Notes: a model not told the origin generated them from the sequence alone. Shown: positions 25,190-35,097, counted from the stretch's first letter. The stretch is DNA of 64,000 nt from Rhodanobacter sp. Root480 (GCF_001426645.1 NZ_LMEX01000002.1:1012322-1076321); one strand, 5' to 3'. A program made the numbers and translations.

Positions 25190-27034
25190 TCAGAGATCGG
25201 CCGCGTGGTGGCGGTCTTGCGTGCCGAACACGGTAACGCCCGTATCGGCGCCACCCACGGCATTGCGCATCATCGCGAACAGCTCGCGGCCCATGCCGCT
25301 GTGATGGGCGCTGAGGTCGGCCACGGCCTGCGGGCGGGCGGCCCATTCGGCGGCGTCGACTTTCGCCTCCAGCGTACCAGCGATGGCGTCGAGCCGGATC
25401 ACGTCGCCGTCGCGCAGCTTGCCCAGCGGGCCGGCGTCGATCGCCTCGGGCGTCACGTGGATCGCGGCGGGAATCTTGCCGGAGGCACCGGACATGCGCC
25501 CGTCGGTGACCAGCGCCACGTGGAAACCGCGCGACTGCAGCACGCCCAGCGGCGGGGTGAGCTTGTGCAGCTCGGGCATGCCGATCGCCTTGGGGCCCTG
25601 GAAACGCACCACCGCCACCAGATCGCGCTCCAGCTCGCCACGGTTGAACGCGGCCAGCATTTCCTCCTGGTCGTTGAAGACCACCGCGGGCGCCTCGACC
25701 ACCATGCAGTCGGCGGGCACCGAGGACACCTTGATCACCGACAGGCCGAGGTTGCCCTTGAGCACGCGCAGGCCACCATCGGCACGGAACGGCTCGGCGG
25801 CGGGGCGCAACACGTCCAGGTTGCTGCTGGCCACGACCTCGTTCCAGACCAGCTTGCCGTCGGCGTCCAGCGCGGGCATGCGGCGGTACGGCGCCATGCC
25901 TTCGCCCCACACCGTGCGCACGTCGCCGTGCAGCAGGCCGGCGTCGAGCAGGGAGCCGATCAGGAACGGCATGCCACCGCTCTGGTGGAAGTGGTTCACG
26001 TCGGCGCTGCCGTTGGGGTAGACCCGCGCCAGCAGCGGCACCACCGCCGAAATGGCGTCGAAATCCTCCAGCGTGAGGATGATGCCGGCCGCGCGCGCCA
26101 CCGCCACCAGGTGCAGCAGGTGGTTGGTGGAGCCGCCGGTGGCATTGAGGCCGATCACGCCGTTGACGATGGTGCGCTCGTCGACGAGGTGGCCGATCGG
26201 CGTGTATTCCTCGCCCAGCGCGGTGATCGCCACGGCGCGATACACGGCGGCGCGGGTCAGCGCGTCGCGCAGCAGCGTGTTGGGCGTGACAAAGCTGGAG
26301 CCGGGCAGGTGCAGGCCCATGATCTCCATCAGCATCTGGTTGGAGTTGGCGGTGCCGTAGAACGTGCAGGTGCCGGGCGCGTGGTAGGCGGCCGACTCGG
26401 CTTCCAGCAGCTCCTCGCGTGTGGCCTTGCCCTCGGCGTAGGCCTGGCGCACCTTGGATTTCTTGTCGTTCGACAGGCCGCTGGTCATCGGGCCGGCGGG
26501 CACGAAGATGGTCGGCAGGTGGCCGAAAGTGAGCGCCGCGGTGATCAGGCCGGGCACGATCTTGTCGCAGATGCCGAGCATCAGCACCGCGTCGTAGGTG
26601 TCATGCGACAACGCCACCGCGGTGGCCATCGCAATCACCTCGCGCGAGAACAGCGACAGCTCCATGCCCGCGCGGCCCTGGGTCACGCCATCGCACATCG
26701 CCGGCACGCCGCCGGCCACCTGCGCCACCGCACCGACCAGGCGCGCGGCCTGGCGGATCTGTTCGGGGTACGGTTCATACGGCTGGTGCGCGGAGAGCAT
26801 GTCGTTGTACGAGGTGACGATGCCCACGTTCGGCGTGACGGTGCCGCGCAACGCGACCTTGTCCTCGCCGCTGGCGGCAAAGGCGTGCGCCAGGTTGCTG
26901 CAGCCCAGGCGATGGCGATACACGCCCTTGCCGCTGGCCTCGTCGATGCGTGCCAGGTAGGCACTGCGCGTGGGGCGGCTGCGCTCGATGATGCGCTGGG
27001 TGACTTCGGCAATGACGGGGTGCAGCGTACTCAT
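25190..27034 (-). CDS. edd: 6-phosphogluconate dehydratase
   Basis: 614 residues from the ATG at 27034, preceded by CGGAG; the family length is ~605. An upstream in-frame extension to 27217 does not match the family. Cys in [17 protein letters not shown] and [13 protein letters not shown] match the ligands of the labile 4Fe-4S cluster of the IlvD/Edd family; [12 protein letters not shown] is near the C-terminus. It converts 6-phosphogluconate to KDPG in the cytoplasm. The gene lies 88 bp after pgl and 42 bp before eda. Confidence 0.96.
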   Translation of the reverse strand: MSTLHPVIAEVTQRIIERSRPTRSAYLARIDEASGKGVYRHRLGCSNLAHAFAASGEDKVALRGTVTPNVGIVTSYNDMLSAHQPYEPYPEQIRQAARLVGAVAQVAGGVPAMCDGVTQGRAGMELSLFSREVIAMATAVALSHDTYDAVLMLGICDKIVPGLITAALTFGHLPTIFVPAGPMTSGLSNDKKSKVRQAYAEGKATREELLEAESAAYHAPGTCTFYGTANSNQMLMEIMGLHLPGSSFVTPNTLLRDALTRAAVYRAVAITALGEEYTPIGHLVDERTIVNGVIGLNATGGSTNHLLHLVAVARAAGIILTLEDFDAISAVVPLLARVYPNGSADVNHFHQSGGMPFLIGSLLDAGLLHGDVRTVWGEGMAPYRRMPALDADGKLVWNEVVASSNLDVLRPAAEPFRADGGLRVLKGNLGLSVIKVSSVPADCMVVEAPAVVFNDQEEMLAAFNRGELERDLVAVVRFQGPKAIGMPELHKLTPPLGVLQSRGFHVALVTDGRMSGASGKIPAAIHVTPEAIDAGPLGKLRDGDVIRLDAIAGTLEAKVDAAEWAARPQAVADLSAHHSGMGRELFAMMRNAVGGADTGVTVFGTQDRHHAADL

Positions 27035-27122
27035 GACAAAACTCCGTGGATGTCGGCCGGTTGCGGCGGCCATTTGCGTTCGTTGGCAGTGGCGATCAGG
27101 GCGAAGCCCGCGGGTGTGACCG

Positions 27123-27836
27123 TCAAGGGCACCAATAGACGGACAGCGGTGCGCGGGTCTGGGCCAGCACGCTGCGCACCGGATAATGTTGCGCGGCCCC
27201 CAGACCCAGCCTGGCATCGGCCAGCACGTCGCGTTTGGTGGCGCCGGTCACCAGCAGGTACAGCGCCCGGGTATCGAGCACGGCCGGCAGGCTCAGCGTG
27301 ATGCGCGGCTCGCCCGCGCCGGGCGCGCGCATCGGCAACACCCGCGTTTGGCCGTCCAGATCAAGCGCCTCGGCCAGGTGATCGCCGCCGGGGAAGAACG
27401 AGGCGGTATGGCCATCATCGCCCATCCCCAGCACCACCGCATCGAACGGATGCGGCAGCGCGTCGATGCGCGCGTTGGCCTCGGCAAGGCCCGCCTCCGG
27501 GCTTTCCGCGCCGGTGTACAGCGGCACGAACTGCGCCGCGCTGGCGGCGTTCTGCAACAGCGTTGCCTTGACCAGCCGGGCGTTGGAGCGCTCGTCGGTG
27601 TCCGGCACCCAGCGCTCGTCGACCAGGGTGATGTGCACGCGGGCCCAGTCCAGCGATTCACGCGAGAGACGGGCGAAAAGATCCTTCGGCGTGCTGCCGC
27701 CGGAGACGGCCAGCACGGCGCTGCCGCGCTGGTCGATCCCCTCGCGCAGGTGGCCGGCGATGCGCTCGGCCAGCGCCGCGGCCTGCGCCTTGCAATCGGT
27801 GAAACTGTGGGTGGTGACGTTCAGTATGGAAGACAT
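27123..27836 (-). CDS. pgl: 6-phosphogluconolactonase
   Basis: 237 residues of the NagB/DevB-like fold. It shows [12 protein letters not shown] near 44, [15 protein letters not shown] near 73 and [16 protein letters not shown] near 135, all diagnostic of Pgl. It hydrolyses 6-phosphogluconolactone to 6-phosphogluconate. Its ATG is 66 bp past the zwf stop on the same strand, consistent with one Entner-Doudoroff operon. Confidence 0.95.
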   Translation of the reverse strand: MSSILNVTTHSFTDCKAQAAALAERIAGHLREGIDQRGSAVLAVSGGSTPKDLFARLSRESLDWARVHITLVDERWVPDTDERSNARLVKATLLQNAASAAQFVPLYTGAESPEAGLAEANARIDALPHPFDAVVLGMGDDGHTASFFPGGDHLAEALDLDGQTRVLPMRAPGAGEPRITLSLPAVLDTRALYLLVTGATKRDVLADARLGLGAAQHYPVRSVLAQTRAPLSVYWCP

Positions 27837-27902
27837 GGCATCAAGAGGGCGCCGCGCAACGGCGGCGCTAGGGATGGGAACAAGGGCGCGAACGCCCGCG
27901 GA

Positions 27903-29372
27903 TCAATCGTTGTCTTCGTGCCAGGTGCGGCCATCGCGCTCGATCAATGCCACTGCGGCGCTGGGGCCCCAACTGCCGGCCGCATACGGACGCGGCGACT
28001 CGTTGCTGCCGGCCCAGGCAGCCAGGATCGGATCGGCCCACTTCCATGCGGCCTCCACCTCGTCGCGACGCATGAACAGGGTGGGGTTGCCGCGCACCAC
28101 GTCGAGCAGCAGGCGCTCGTACGCATCCGGCTGTTGTACGCCAAATGCCTCGGCAAAACTCATGTCCAGCGGCACGTGGCGCAGACGCAAGCCGCCGGGG
28201 CCGGGGTGCTTGATGCTCAGCCACAGCTTCACGCCCTCGTCCGGCTGCAGGCGCAGCACCAGGCGGTTCTGCACCACCGGGCCGGCGGACGCGTCGAAGA
28301 TGGAATGCGGCACCGGCTTGAACGCCACCACGATTTCCGACACGCGGCTGGGCAGCCGCTTGCCGGTGCGCAGGTAGAACGGCACGCCGGCCCAGCGCCA
28401 GTTGGCGATTTCCGCCTTCAGCGCCACGAAGGTTTCGGTGTTGGACTGGTGGTTCTCAAGTTCATCGAGGTAACCGGGCACGCTGGCGCCCTCGGCCACG
28501 CCGGCGCGGTACTGGCCGCGCACGGTGAGCTGGCTGGCGTTGCTGGCGTCGATCGGCTTCAGCGCGTTCAGCACCTTCAGCTTCTCGTTGCGCACCGCGT
28601 CGGGCGACAGCGACGACGGCGGCTCCATCGCCACCATGCACAGCAGCTGCAGGATGTGGTTCTGCACCATGTCGCGCAGCGCGCCGGCATGGTCGTAATA
28701 ACCGGCACGACGGCCCAGGCCCAGCGTTTCGGCCACGGTGATCTGCACGTGGTCGATATGGGCGGAGTTCCACAGCGGCTCGAACAGCACGTTGCCGAAG
28801 CGCAGCGCCAGCAGGTTCTGCACCGTCTCCTTGCCGAGGTAATGGTCGATGCGGAAGGTCTGCGATTCGTTGAACACGCGGCCCACGTCGTCGTTGATGC
28901 GGTTGGCGCTTTCCAGGCTGCGGCCGATGGGCTTTTCCAGCACCACGCGCGACTTGCCCTCGTTCAGCCCGTACTGGCCCAGGCGGGCGCACAGGTCAAC
29001 GAACAGGTCCGGCGAGGTGGAAAGGTAGAACACCCGCACGTGGTCGGGCTGCTCGCCGATCAGCGCCGCGAAGTCGTCCCAGCCGGCGTCCTTGCGCGCA
29101 TCCAGCGGGCGGTAACCGACCTGCTGCAGGAACTGGTCGACCTTGGCCGGCTCGCTGCCGGCCAGCGCGTTCAGCGTCTTGCGCAGCGAGGCGCGGTAAC
29201 CGTCGTCGTCGAGCACTTCGCGGGCCACGCCGATGATGCGGCTGCTGGCCGGGATCTGGCCGTCCACGAAGCGATGAAAAAGAGCCGGCAGCAGTTTGCG
29301 CAGGGCAAGGTCGCCGGTACCACCGAAAATGACCAGGTCGAACGGTTCGACCGGCAGGGAAATCACAGTCAC
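27903..29372 (-). CDS. zwf: Glucose-6-phosphate 1-dehydrogenase
   Basis: 489 residues. N-terminal coenzyme site FGGTGDLALRKLLPA and the active-site RIDHYLGKE near 180 are present. GTG start with GAGGTGAAGG just upstream. It oxidises glucose-6-phosphate with NAD(P)+ and feeds pgl, edd and eda downstream. The promoter is divergent from nagR and contains TGGTAT direct repeats (29446-29472) over a TATGAT -10 box, so a shared regulator is likely. Confidence 0.96.
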   Translation of the reverse strand: MTVISLPVEPFDLVIFGGTGDLALRKLLPALFHRFVDGQIPASSRIIGVAREVLDDDGYRASLRKTLNALAGSEPAKVDQFLQQVGYRPLDARKDAGWDDFAALIGEQPDHVRVFYLSTSPDLFVDLCARLGQYGLNEGKSRVVLEKPIGRSLESANRINDDVGRVFNESQTFRIDHYLGKETVQNLLALRFGNVLFEPLWNSAHIDHVQITVAETLGLGRRAGYYDHAGALRDMVQNHILQLLCMVAMEPPSSLSPDAVRNEKLKVLNALKPIDASNASQLTVRGQYRAGVAEGASVPGYLDELENHQSNTETFVALKAEIANWRWAGVPFYLRTGKRLPSRVSEIVVAFKPVPHSIFDASAGPVVQNRLVLRLQPDEGVKLWLSIKHPGPGGLRLRHVPLDMSFAEAFGVQQPDAYERLLLDVVRGNPTLFMRRDEVEAAWKWADPILAAWAGSNESPRPYAAGSWGPSAAVALIERDGRTWHEDND

Positions 29373-29442
29373 GCCTTCACCTCAACGACAGCAAGCAGTT
29401 AGGGAAATGGACGAACGGGGTCGCCCACGCGGTTCGGCGCCG

Positions 29443-29472
29443 ATCATACCAGTGGAATACCACAGCGCACCA
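29443..29472 (-). promoter_or_regulatory. zwf promoter region with TGGTAT direct repeats
   Basis: On the minus strand TGGT (29472-29469), TGGTAT (29462-29457) and TGGTAT (29451-29446) follow at 10- and 11-bp steps, one helical turn apart. The last overlaps TATGAT (29448-29443), the best -10 candidate for zwf; the -35 box is weak. The same TGGT/TGGTAT pair with 11-bp spacing occurs in the nagR promoter. Confidence 0.6.
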
Positions 29473-29577
29473 GTTCCCCCGCCAAACGGCTGCGCAGGGT
29501 GGACAAAGCCCACCAACTTCGGAAATCATGCCCACCCACGCCATGCAGGCCCTCATTACCTGCCAAAGGCGGCGAAG

Positions 29578-29606
29578 TTGTCTAACTGGTTCGCTATTGG
29601 TATCTT
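29578..29606 (+). promoter_or_regulatory. nagR promoter, predicted leaderless
   Basis: TTGTCT (29578-29583), a 17-bp spacer and TATCTT (29601-29606) form a plausible sigma-70 promoter. The expected start of transcription is about 29612-29614, directly at the ATG at 29615, so the mRNA may lack a leader; no ribosome site precedes the ATG. TGGT (29587) and TGGTAT (29598) repeats, 11 bp apart, occupy the spacer and -10 box and suggest autorepression. Confidence 0.55.
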
Positions 29607-29614
29607 TCGTAACT

Positions 29615-30367
29615 ATGGAAAGCGCCCTGGCACTCGAATATCAGCGGATCTGCAACGATCCGGCCGTCTATCAACCGCTGGCGTATCTGCGCCTGCGCCG
29701 CGCGATCCGCAACATCGTGGAGCGCCGCGGCATCGAGCCGGGGCAGACCCTGCCCAGCGAACGCGACCTGGCGCAGACGCTGAAACTGTCGCGCGTCACC
29801 GTGCGCAAGGCGATCGCCGGGCTGGTTGAAGACGGCCTGCTGCATCAACGCCACGGCGCCGGCACCTTCGTGGCCGAGCGCATCGTGAAACCGATGTCGC
29901 GCCTGACCAGCTTCACCGAGGATCTGCGCGAGCGCGGGCTGTCGCCGCGCTCCGAATTCTTCGAGCGCAGCCTGGGCGAGGTGACGCCGGAAGAATCGAT
30001 GGCGCTGAACCTCTCGCCCGGTTCGATCGTGGCGCGGCTGCACCGCGTGCGTTACGGCCAGGACGAACCGCTGGCGATCGAGCGCAGCGCCGTGCCGGCC
30101 AGCCTGCTGCCCGACCCGATGCTGGTCAGCGACTCGTTGTACGAGGCGCTGGAACGCTTCAACGCCCGCCCGCGACGCGCACTGCAGCGCTTGCGCGCGG
30201 TGTCGCTGAACGCCCATCAGGCGCGCCTGCTGCACGTTTCCGCGGGCAGCGCCGGGCTCAACATCGAGCGGCGCAGCTTTCTGGATGACGGCCGCGTGGT
30301 CGAGTTCACCTGCTCCTGGTACCGCGGCGACATCTACGACTTCGTGGCGGAACTGCAAACCGACTGA
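29615..30367 (+). CDS. nagR: GntR-family (HutC/UTRA) regulator, probable NagR
   Basis: 250 residues from the ATG at 29615 (the frame is open to 29528, but the added residues are unlike the family). N-terminal winged helix: GQTLPSERDLAQTLKLSRVTVRKAI; C-terminal UTRA effector domain from about 95 (LTSFTEDLRERGLSPRS) to the end (VEFTCSWYRGDIYDF). UTRA regulators of this type sense GlcN-6-P or GlcNAc-6-P. The nagB-II gene follows after 27 bp and nagA further on, the Xanthomonas nagR-nagB-II-nagA arrangement. It probably represses its own operon and perhaps zwf across the shared 240-bp region. Confidence 0.88.
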   Translation: MESALALEYQRICNDPAVYQPLAYLRLRRAIRNIVERRGIEPGQTLPSERDLAQTLKLSRVTVRKAIAGLVEDGLLHQRHGAGTFVAERIVKPMSRLTSFTEDLRERGLSPRSEFFERSLGEVTPEESMALNLSPGSIVARLHRVRYGQDEPLAIERSAVPASLLPDPMLVSDSLYEALERFNARPRRALQRLRAVSLNAHQARLLHVSAGSAGLNIERRSFLDDGRVVEFTCSWYRGDIYDFVAELQTD

Positions 30368-30394
30368 TCCATTACCTTGGGAAAAACCACCGAC

Positions 30395-31426
30395 ATGGCT
30401 GCCAGCGACACGTTGATGTACACCGAAGCGCACGAGACGGCCGATGTCGTGGCGCGCCAGTTCGCCGCCAACGAAGGCGTGATCGCCGCGCTGGCGCAAT
30501 CGCTGCGCGAACAGCCGCCGCGCTTCATCGTCACCTGCGCCCGCGGCAGTTCCGACCACGCGGCGGCGTACGCCAAGTACGTGTTCGAAACCCAGCTGGG
30601 CATCGCCACCGCCTCGGCGTCGCCGTCGGTGACCTCGGTCTACGCGGCGCCGCAGCAGTGGCAGGGCGCGTTGTTCATCGCCATTTCGCAATCGGGCAAG
30701 AGCCCCGACCTGGTGCGCAACGCGGAGGCCGCCAAGCTGGCCGGCGCGCGCGTGGTGGCGCTGGTCAACGTGGAGGATTCGCCGCTGGCGAAGCTCGCCG
30801 ATACGGTGATCCCGCTGCACGCCGGCCCGGAGCGCAGCGTTGCCGCCACCAAGAGCTACATCGCCGCGCTGGCCGCCGTGCTGCACCTGTGCGCCCACTG
30901 GAAGAACGACCCGGCCCTGACCACCGCGCTGCAGGCCCTGCCTGACGCGCTGCGCAACAACTGGGATGCCGACTGGTCGTCGCTGAGCAACGGCCTGAAG
31001 GGCGCGCACAACCTGTTTGTGGTGGGGCGCGGTTTCGGCCTGGGCATCGCGCTGGAGGCGGCGCTGAAGTTCAAGGAAACCTGCGGCCTGCACGCCGAGG
31101 CATTCAGTTCGGCCGAGGTGAAGCACGGCCCGATGGCGCTGGTGGGTCCGGATTTCCCGGTGCTGTGCTTCGCCCAGGACGACGACACGCTGGACAGCAC
31201 GCTGGCGGTGGCGCGCGAATTCCGCAACCGCGGCGCGCAGGTGTTCGTGGCCGCGCCGGGCCTGGAGGGCGAGGGCACGCTGCCGGTGGCCAGCGGCCTG
31301 CCCGCGCTGTGCACGCCACTGCTGATCATCCAGAGCTTCTACCGCGCGGCCAGCGAGCTAGCCTTGCTGCGCGGATTCAATCCGGATGTGCCGCCGCATC
31401 TGAACAAGGTCACCGAAACGGTTTGA
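30395..31426 (+). CDS. nagB-II: Glucosamine-6-phosphate deaminase, SIS-domain type (NagB-II)
   Basis: 343 residues from the ATG at 30395; a TTG at 30377 is a less likely start. Two SIS domains: TCARGSSDHAAAYAKY near 50 and AISQSGKSPDLVRNA near 97, then VVGRGFGLGIALEAALKFKE near 215 and AFSSAEVKHGPMAL near 240. It resembles the isomerase half of GlmS but has no glutaminase domain, so it most likely runs GlcN-6-P to fructose-6-P plus ammonia, as shown for NagB-II enzymes. It is translated just behind nagR. Confidence 0.9.
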   Translation: MAASDTLMYTEAHETADVVARQFAANEGVIAALAQSLREQPPRFIVTCARGSSDHAAAYAKYVFETQLGIATASASPSVTSVYAAPQQWQGALFIAISQSGKSPDLVRNAEAAKLAGARVVALVNVEDSPLAKLADTVIPLHAGPERSVAATKSYIAALAAVLHLCAHWKNDPALTTALQALPDALRNNWDADWSSLSNGLKGAHNLFVVGRGFGLGIALEAALKFKETCGLHAEAFSSAEVKHGPMALVGPDFPVLCFAQDDDTLDSTLAVAREFRNRGAQVFVAAPGLEGEGTLPVASGLPALCTPLLIIQSFYRAASELALLRGFNPDVPPHLNKVTETV

Positions 31427-31460
31427 TCGGCTTCGTGCCCGGGCGCCGACGCTGAACGGC

Positions 31461-31576
31461 CCTTCGACTCCGGCCTGCGGCCTACGCTCAGGGCGAACGG
31501 TTGAGGGCCTGGACGGCATCGGAAAACACCGTTCGCACTGAGCGTAGCCCGCGTCAGCGGGCGAAGTCGAAGTGCC
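31461..31576. repeat. Inverted repeat pair of the CCTTCGACT/ACGCTCAGGG family (copy F)
   Basis: CCTTCGACTCCGGCC...ACGCTCAGGGCGAACGG at 31461-31500 is answered by CACTGAGCGTAG...GAAGTCGAAGTGCC at 31537-31576 in inverse orientation. Copies of the same family occur at 53706-53834 and 61000-61099. It lies between nagB-II and nagA and fills most of that gap. Confidence 0.8.
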
Positions 31577-31622
31577 GGGACGAAGCCGGCATCCATCTTC
31601 TGTCCTTCATCGAGGCTCCATC

Positions 31623-32780
31623 ATGACTCTCGCCCTTATCAACGGTCGCGTACTCACTCCTGAAGGCTGGCGCGATGACGTCGCCGTCCTGCTCGACGGC
31701 GCGCGTATCGCCGCCGTGCTGCCGGCCTCCGATCCGCGCGTACGCGACGCGCAAACCCATGACCTGGCCGGTGCCACGCTGCTGCCCGGCTTCATCGACG
31801 TGCAGGTCAACGGTGGCGGCGGCGTGCTGTTCAACGATGCCCCCACGGTGGAGACGATCCGCCAGATCGGCGTCGGCCATCGCCGCTATGGCACCACCGG
31901 TTTCCTGCCCACGCTGATCAGCGACGACGCCGACGTGATGCGCGCGGCATTGAAGGCCGTGGAGCAGGCGCTGGCCGAAGGCGTGCCGGGCCTGCTGGGC
32001 ATTCATCTGGAAGGCCCCTACCTGGCGCCCGCGCGCAAGGGCGTGCACGACCCGAAGTTCTTCCGCGTACCCGATGCCGACGAGCTGGCGTTGCTGTGTG
32101 CGCCGCACCGTGGCGTGCGGCTGATCACGCTGGCGCCGGACCAGATGCCCATCGCCAGCATCAGCGCCCTGGCGGCCAGCGGCGTGATCGTCTGCGCCGG
32201 CCACACCGCCGCCGACTACGCCACCACACGCGCCGCGCTGGACGCGGGTGTGCGCGGCTTCACCCACCTGTTCAACGCCATGACCCCGTTCGGCAGCCGC
32301 GAACCGGGCGTGGTCGGCGCGGCGCTGGACGATGCCGAAAGCTGGTGCGGCATCATCGCCGACGGCCACCACGTGCACCCCGTCAGCCTGCGCGTGGCGA
32401 TCGCCGCCAAGGCCCGCGGCAAGATGCTGCTGGTCACCGACGCGATGCCGCCGGTGGGCGCCGAAAGCCCGGAGTACAAACTCAACGGCGAAACCATCAT
32501 CGTCAAGGACGGCGTCTGCCAGACCGCCAACGGCACCCTGGCCGGCTCCGCGCTGGACATGGCCGGCGCCGTGCGCAACGCGGTGGAGATGCTGCACCTG
32601 CCGCTGGACGAAGCCGCCCGCATGGCCAGCACCTACCCCGCCGATTTCCTGGGCCTGGGCGCCAGCCACGGCCGCATCGCGGCCGGTTATCAGGCCGACC
32701 TGGTGGCGCTGGATGCCGACTACCGCGTGCAGCAAAGCTGGATCGGCGGCGTCGGGAGCCAAGCCCCCGACGCCGTATGA
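31623..32780 (+). CDS. nagA: N-acetylglucosamine-6-phosphate deacetylase
   Basis: 385 residues from the ATG at 31623, with GAGG upstream. Family markers: LLPGFIDVQVNGGGG near 54, the metal-binding LEGPYLAP near 125, AGHTAADYATT near 190, HLFNAMTPF near 214, and the catalytic Asp in LVTDAMPPVG near 272. It removes acetate from GlcNAc-6-P to give GlcN-6-P for NagB-II. It is downstream of nagB-II on the same strand, separated by a repeat pair, and converges with the peptidase gene at 32789 with only 8 bp between stops. Confidence 0.96.
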   Translation: MTLALINGRVLTPEGWRDDVAVLLDGARIAAVLPASDPRVRDAQTHDLAGATLLPGFIDVQVNGGGGVLFNDAPTVETIRQIGVGHRRYGTTGFLPTLISDDADVMRAALKAVEQALAEGVPGLLGIHLEGPYLAPARKGVHDPKFFRVPDADELALLCAPHRGVRLITLAPDQMPIASISALAASGVIVCAGHTAADYATTRAALDAGVRGFTHLFNAMTPFGSREPGVVGAALDDAESWCGIIADGHHVHPVSLRVAIAAKARGKMLLVTDAMPPVGAESPEYKLNGETIIVKDGVCQTANGTLAGSALDMAGAVRNAVEMLHLPLDEAARMASTYPADFLGLGASHGRIAAGYQADLVALDADYRVQQSWIGGVGSQAPDAV

Positions 32781-32788
32781 GCACGGCC

Positions 32789-34951
32789 TTATTTGGCCGG
32801 CAACCCCAACTCATGCGCGAAGAAGGTCAGCCCGATGGCGGTGTCGCCCACCCGCTGGCTGAAGGGTGCGCCCACACCGTGGCCGGCATTCATGCGGGTC
32901 AGCAGCAGGATCGGTTGATCCGATGAGGTGGCGTTCTGCAGCGCGGCGGTGAACTTGCGCGATTGCCACGGCGCCACGCGCGGATCGTTGGCGCCGGTGG
33001 TCATCAGCACGGCGGGGTAGGCGGTGTTCGGCTTTGCGTTCTGCAGCGGCGAGTACGCCAGCGTGGCCTTGAACTGCGCGGGGTCGGTGATGCTGCCGTA
33101 CTCGCTGACGTTGTACGGGCCGTTGGCGAAATCCGTCTCGTGGCGCAGCATGTCGTAGATGCCCACGCGCGCCACCACGGCGCGGTAATCGGCCGGATGC
33201 TGCACGATCTGCGATCCCATCAGCAGGCCGCCGTTGCTGCCGCCCAGGATGCCCAGGTGGGCGCGGTCGGTCCAACGGGTATTGAACAGCGCCAGCGCGG
33301 CCGCGTGGAAATCGTCGAACACGTTCTGCTTGTGCAGCTTCTGGCCTTGCGCATGCCAGGCCTGGCCGTTCTCGTTGCCGCCGCGGATGTTGGCGTAAGC
33401 CAGCACGCCGCCGCGCTCCAGCCAGGCCAGGTTGGCGCCCACGAAGCCGGGTTTGATCGGGATGTCGAAGCCGCCGTAGCTGTACAGGATGGTGGGGCGC
33501 GCGCCGTTGGGGGTGATGCCGGGCATCGACAGCACGGTGACCGGAATCTTGGTGCCATCCTTCGAGGTGCCGTCGATGCGCTGCACCTTCACCTTCGAAT
33601 AATCGGCGGCAGGCTTGACCTGGAAGATCGTCTTCAAGCTGCCGCTGCGGCCGTCGTATTCCACCCAGCGCGACGGCGTGGTCCAGCCGCTGTAGCTGAT
33701 CAGCGCCTTGTCCTGGCCGGACTCGGAGGCGATCGCGCCCACGCTGATACCGTGCGCCGGCAATGGCAGGCGGCGCACGAAGGCGGCCTTGGCGTCGTAC
33801 TGCTCCACCCACCAGTCCGGGCCTTCGCTGCGCACCACCAGGAAGCCGTTGCCCAGCGGCGCCAGTTGCTGGATCGCACCCTTGCGCTCGGGCAGCACCG
33901 TGGTGGTGGCACCGTTCGCATCCACCGCCACGATGCGGCCGCGCGGCGCGTCCGCGAACGTCGCCACGTATAGACGTCCAGACACCCAGGCCGCGGTGCG
34001 CGCGTTGGCGTCATGGCCCAGCACCGGGCGGAACGCACTGCCGCGACGGATGAACACCTCGGCCGGGCCGCCATCGCCTTCGTAGGCCAGCACGGCGGCC
34101 TGCGCCGAGGTGGTGTCATCGACCAGCACGTACTCGGCCACCTTCGAATAATCGCGGCCGAATACCGTGCGGTCGGCCGCGGCGGGCTGGCCCAGCGTGT
34201 GGTGCGCCAGCGCCGCGTTGAACTGCTCCACCGGCTTGCCAGGCACCGGCGGCACGAAGCGCACATAGCTGAAGCCGCGCTCGTCGGCATCCCACGCCAC
34301 GCCCTGCGGCGTGGTGCCACCGCCGGCCCAGGGCAGGGTGTCGGGCAACAGCGTGCCGCTGTGCACGTCGAGCACATGCAGGGTGGTCAGCTCGCTGCCG
34401 CCCTCGGCGCTGCCGTAGGCCAGGTAGCGCCCTTTCGGCGAAGGCCAGTAGCCGGTGATGGCGGTGCCGCCTTGGTCGGCATTGGGGTCCACCAGCGTTT
34501 TGGCGGCGCCGTCGGGCCAGGGCTGCGCGATCACCACCGGCTGCGGCTGCGGTGGCGTCTGCTGCTGGTAGAACAGCGTGCCGCCGGCCAGCACCGGACC
34601 GCTGCGGGTGGTGGAGGTGATCGCCAGCTGGCGCACCCGCGCGGTGAGCGCCGCACCCTCGGGCATCTTCGCCAATTCGGCCTCGGTGTAGGCGTTCTGT
34701 GCGCTGATCCACGCCTGCACCTGCGGATCGTCGGGGTTTTCCAGCCAGCGGTAGGGGTCGGCCACGGTCACCCCGTGCAGCACGCTGCGGTCGGTCCGCG
34801 CGGGCGTCTGCGGCGGCAGCAGGCGCTGGCCGATCAGCGACACGTCGCGCGATGGCGTACGTGTGACTGGCGTCGGCGCCGTCGATGTCTGGGCGAGACA
34901 GGCCGCAGCGGGTGCGAACATCAGGATGGCCACCACGAGGGCTTGGCGCAT
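32789..34951 (-). CDS. Prolyl oligopeptidase-type S9 peptidase, exported
   Basis: 720 residues from the ATG at 34951, where a signal peptide begins (VVAILMFAPAAACLAQ); extra in-frame codons upstream to 34999 are rejected. N-terminal seven-blade propeller (LHGVTVADPYRWLENPDDPQVQAW near 65), then the alpha/beta-hydrolase domain with Ser in GGSNGGLLMG near 568, Asp in GANDPRVAPW near 655, and His in MNAGHGVGAP near 692. It cleaves short peptides after proline in the periplasm. The first transcribed bases lie back to back with another S9 peptidase at 35098, but with a different domain subtype. Confidence 0.92.
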   Translation of the reverse strand: MRQALVVAILMFAPAAACLAQTSTAPTPVTRTPSRDVSLIGQRLLPPQTPARTDRSVLHGVTVADPYRWLENPDDPQVQAWISAQNAYTEAELAKMPEGAALTARVRQLAITSTTRSGPVLAGGTLFYQQQTPPQPQPVVIAQPWPDGAAKTLVDPNADQGGTAITGYWPSPKGRYLAYGSAEGGSELTTLHVLDVHSGTLLPDTLPWAGGGTTPQGVAWDADERGFSYVRFVPPVPGKPVEQFNAALAHHTLGQPAAADRTVFGRDYSKVAEYVLVDDTTSAQAAVLAYEGDGGPAEVFIRRGSAFRPVLGHDANARTAAWVSGRLYVATFADAPRGRIVAVDANGATTTVLPERKGAIQQLAPLGNGFLVVRSEGPDWWVEQYDAKAAFVRRLPLPAHGISVGAIASESGQDKALISYSGWTTPSRWVEYDGRSGSLKTIFQVKPAADYSKVKVQRIDGTSKDGTKIPVTVLSMPGITPNGARPTILYSYGGFDIPIKPGFVGANLAWLERGGVLAYANIRGGNENGQAWHAQGQKLHKQNVFDDFHAAALALFNTRWTDRAHLGILGGSNGGLLMGSQIVQHPADYRAVVARVGIYDMLRHETDFANGPYNVSEYGSITDPAQFKATLAYSPLQNAKPNTAYPAVLMTTGANDPRVAPWQSRKFTAALQNATSSDQPILLLTRMNAGHGVGAPFSQRVGDTAIGLTFFAHELGLPAK

Positions 34952-35097
34952 GACGGAAACTCCCTGCAAAACGAAGGCACCGAGGGTAACGCGAGCCACT
35001 TCGATTCCGGGTGATTTCGGGGCCTGACTTGTGGCAGGGGTGGCGCCCGCGTGCCGGATCGCCCGCTATGCTGACCATTTGCAGGAAAACCCCGAAG

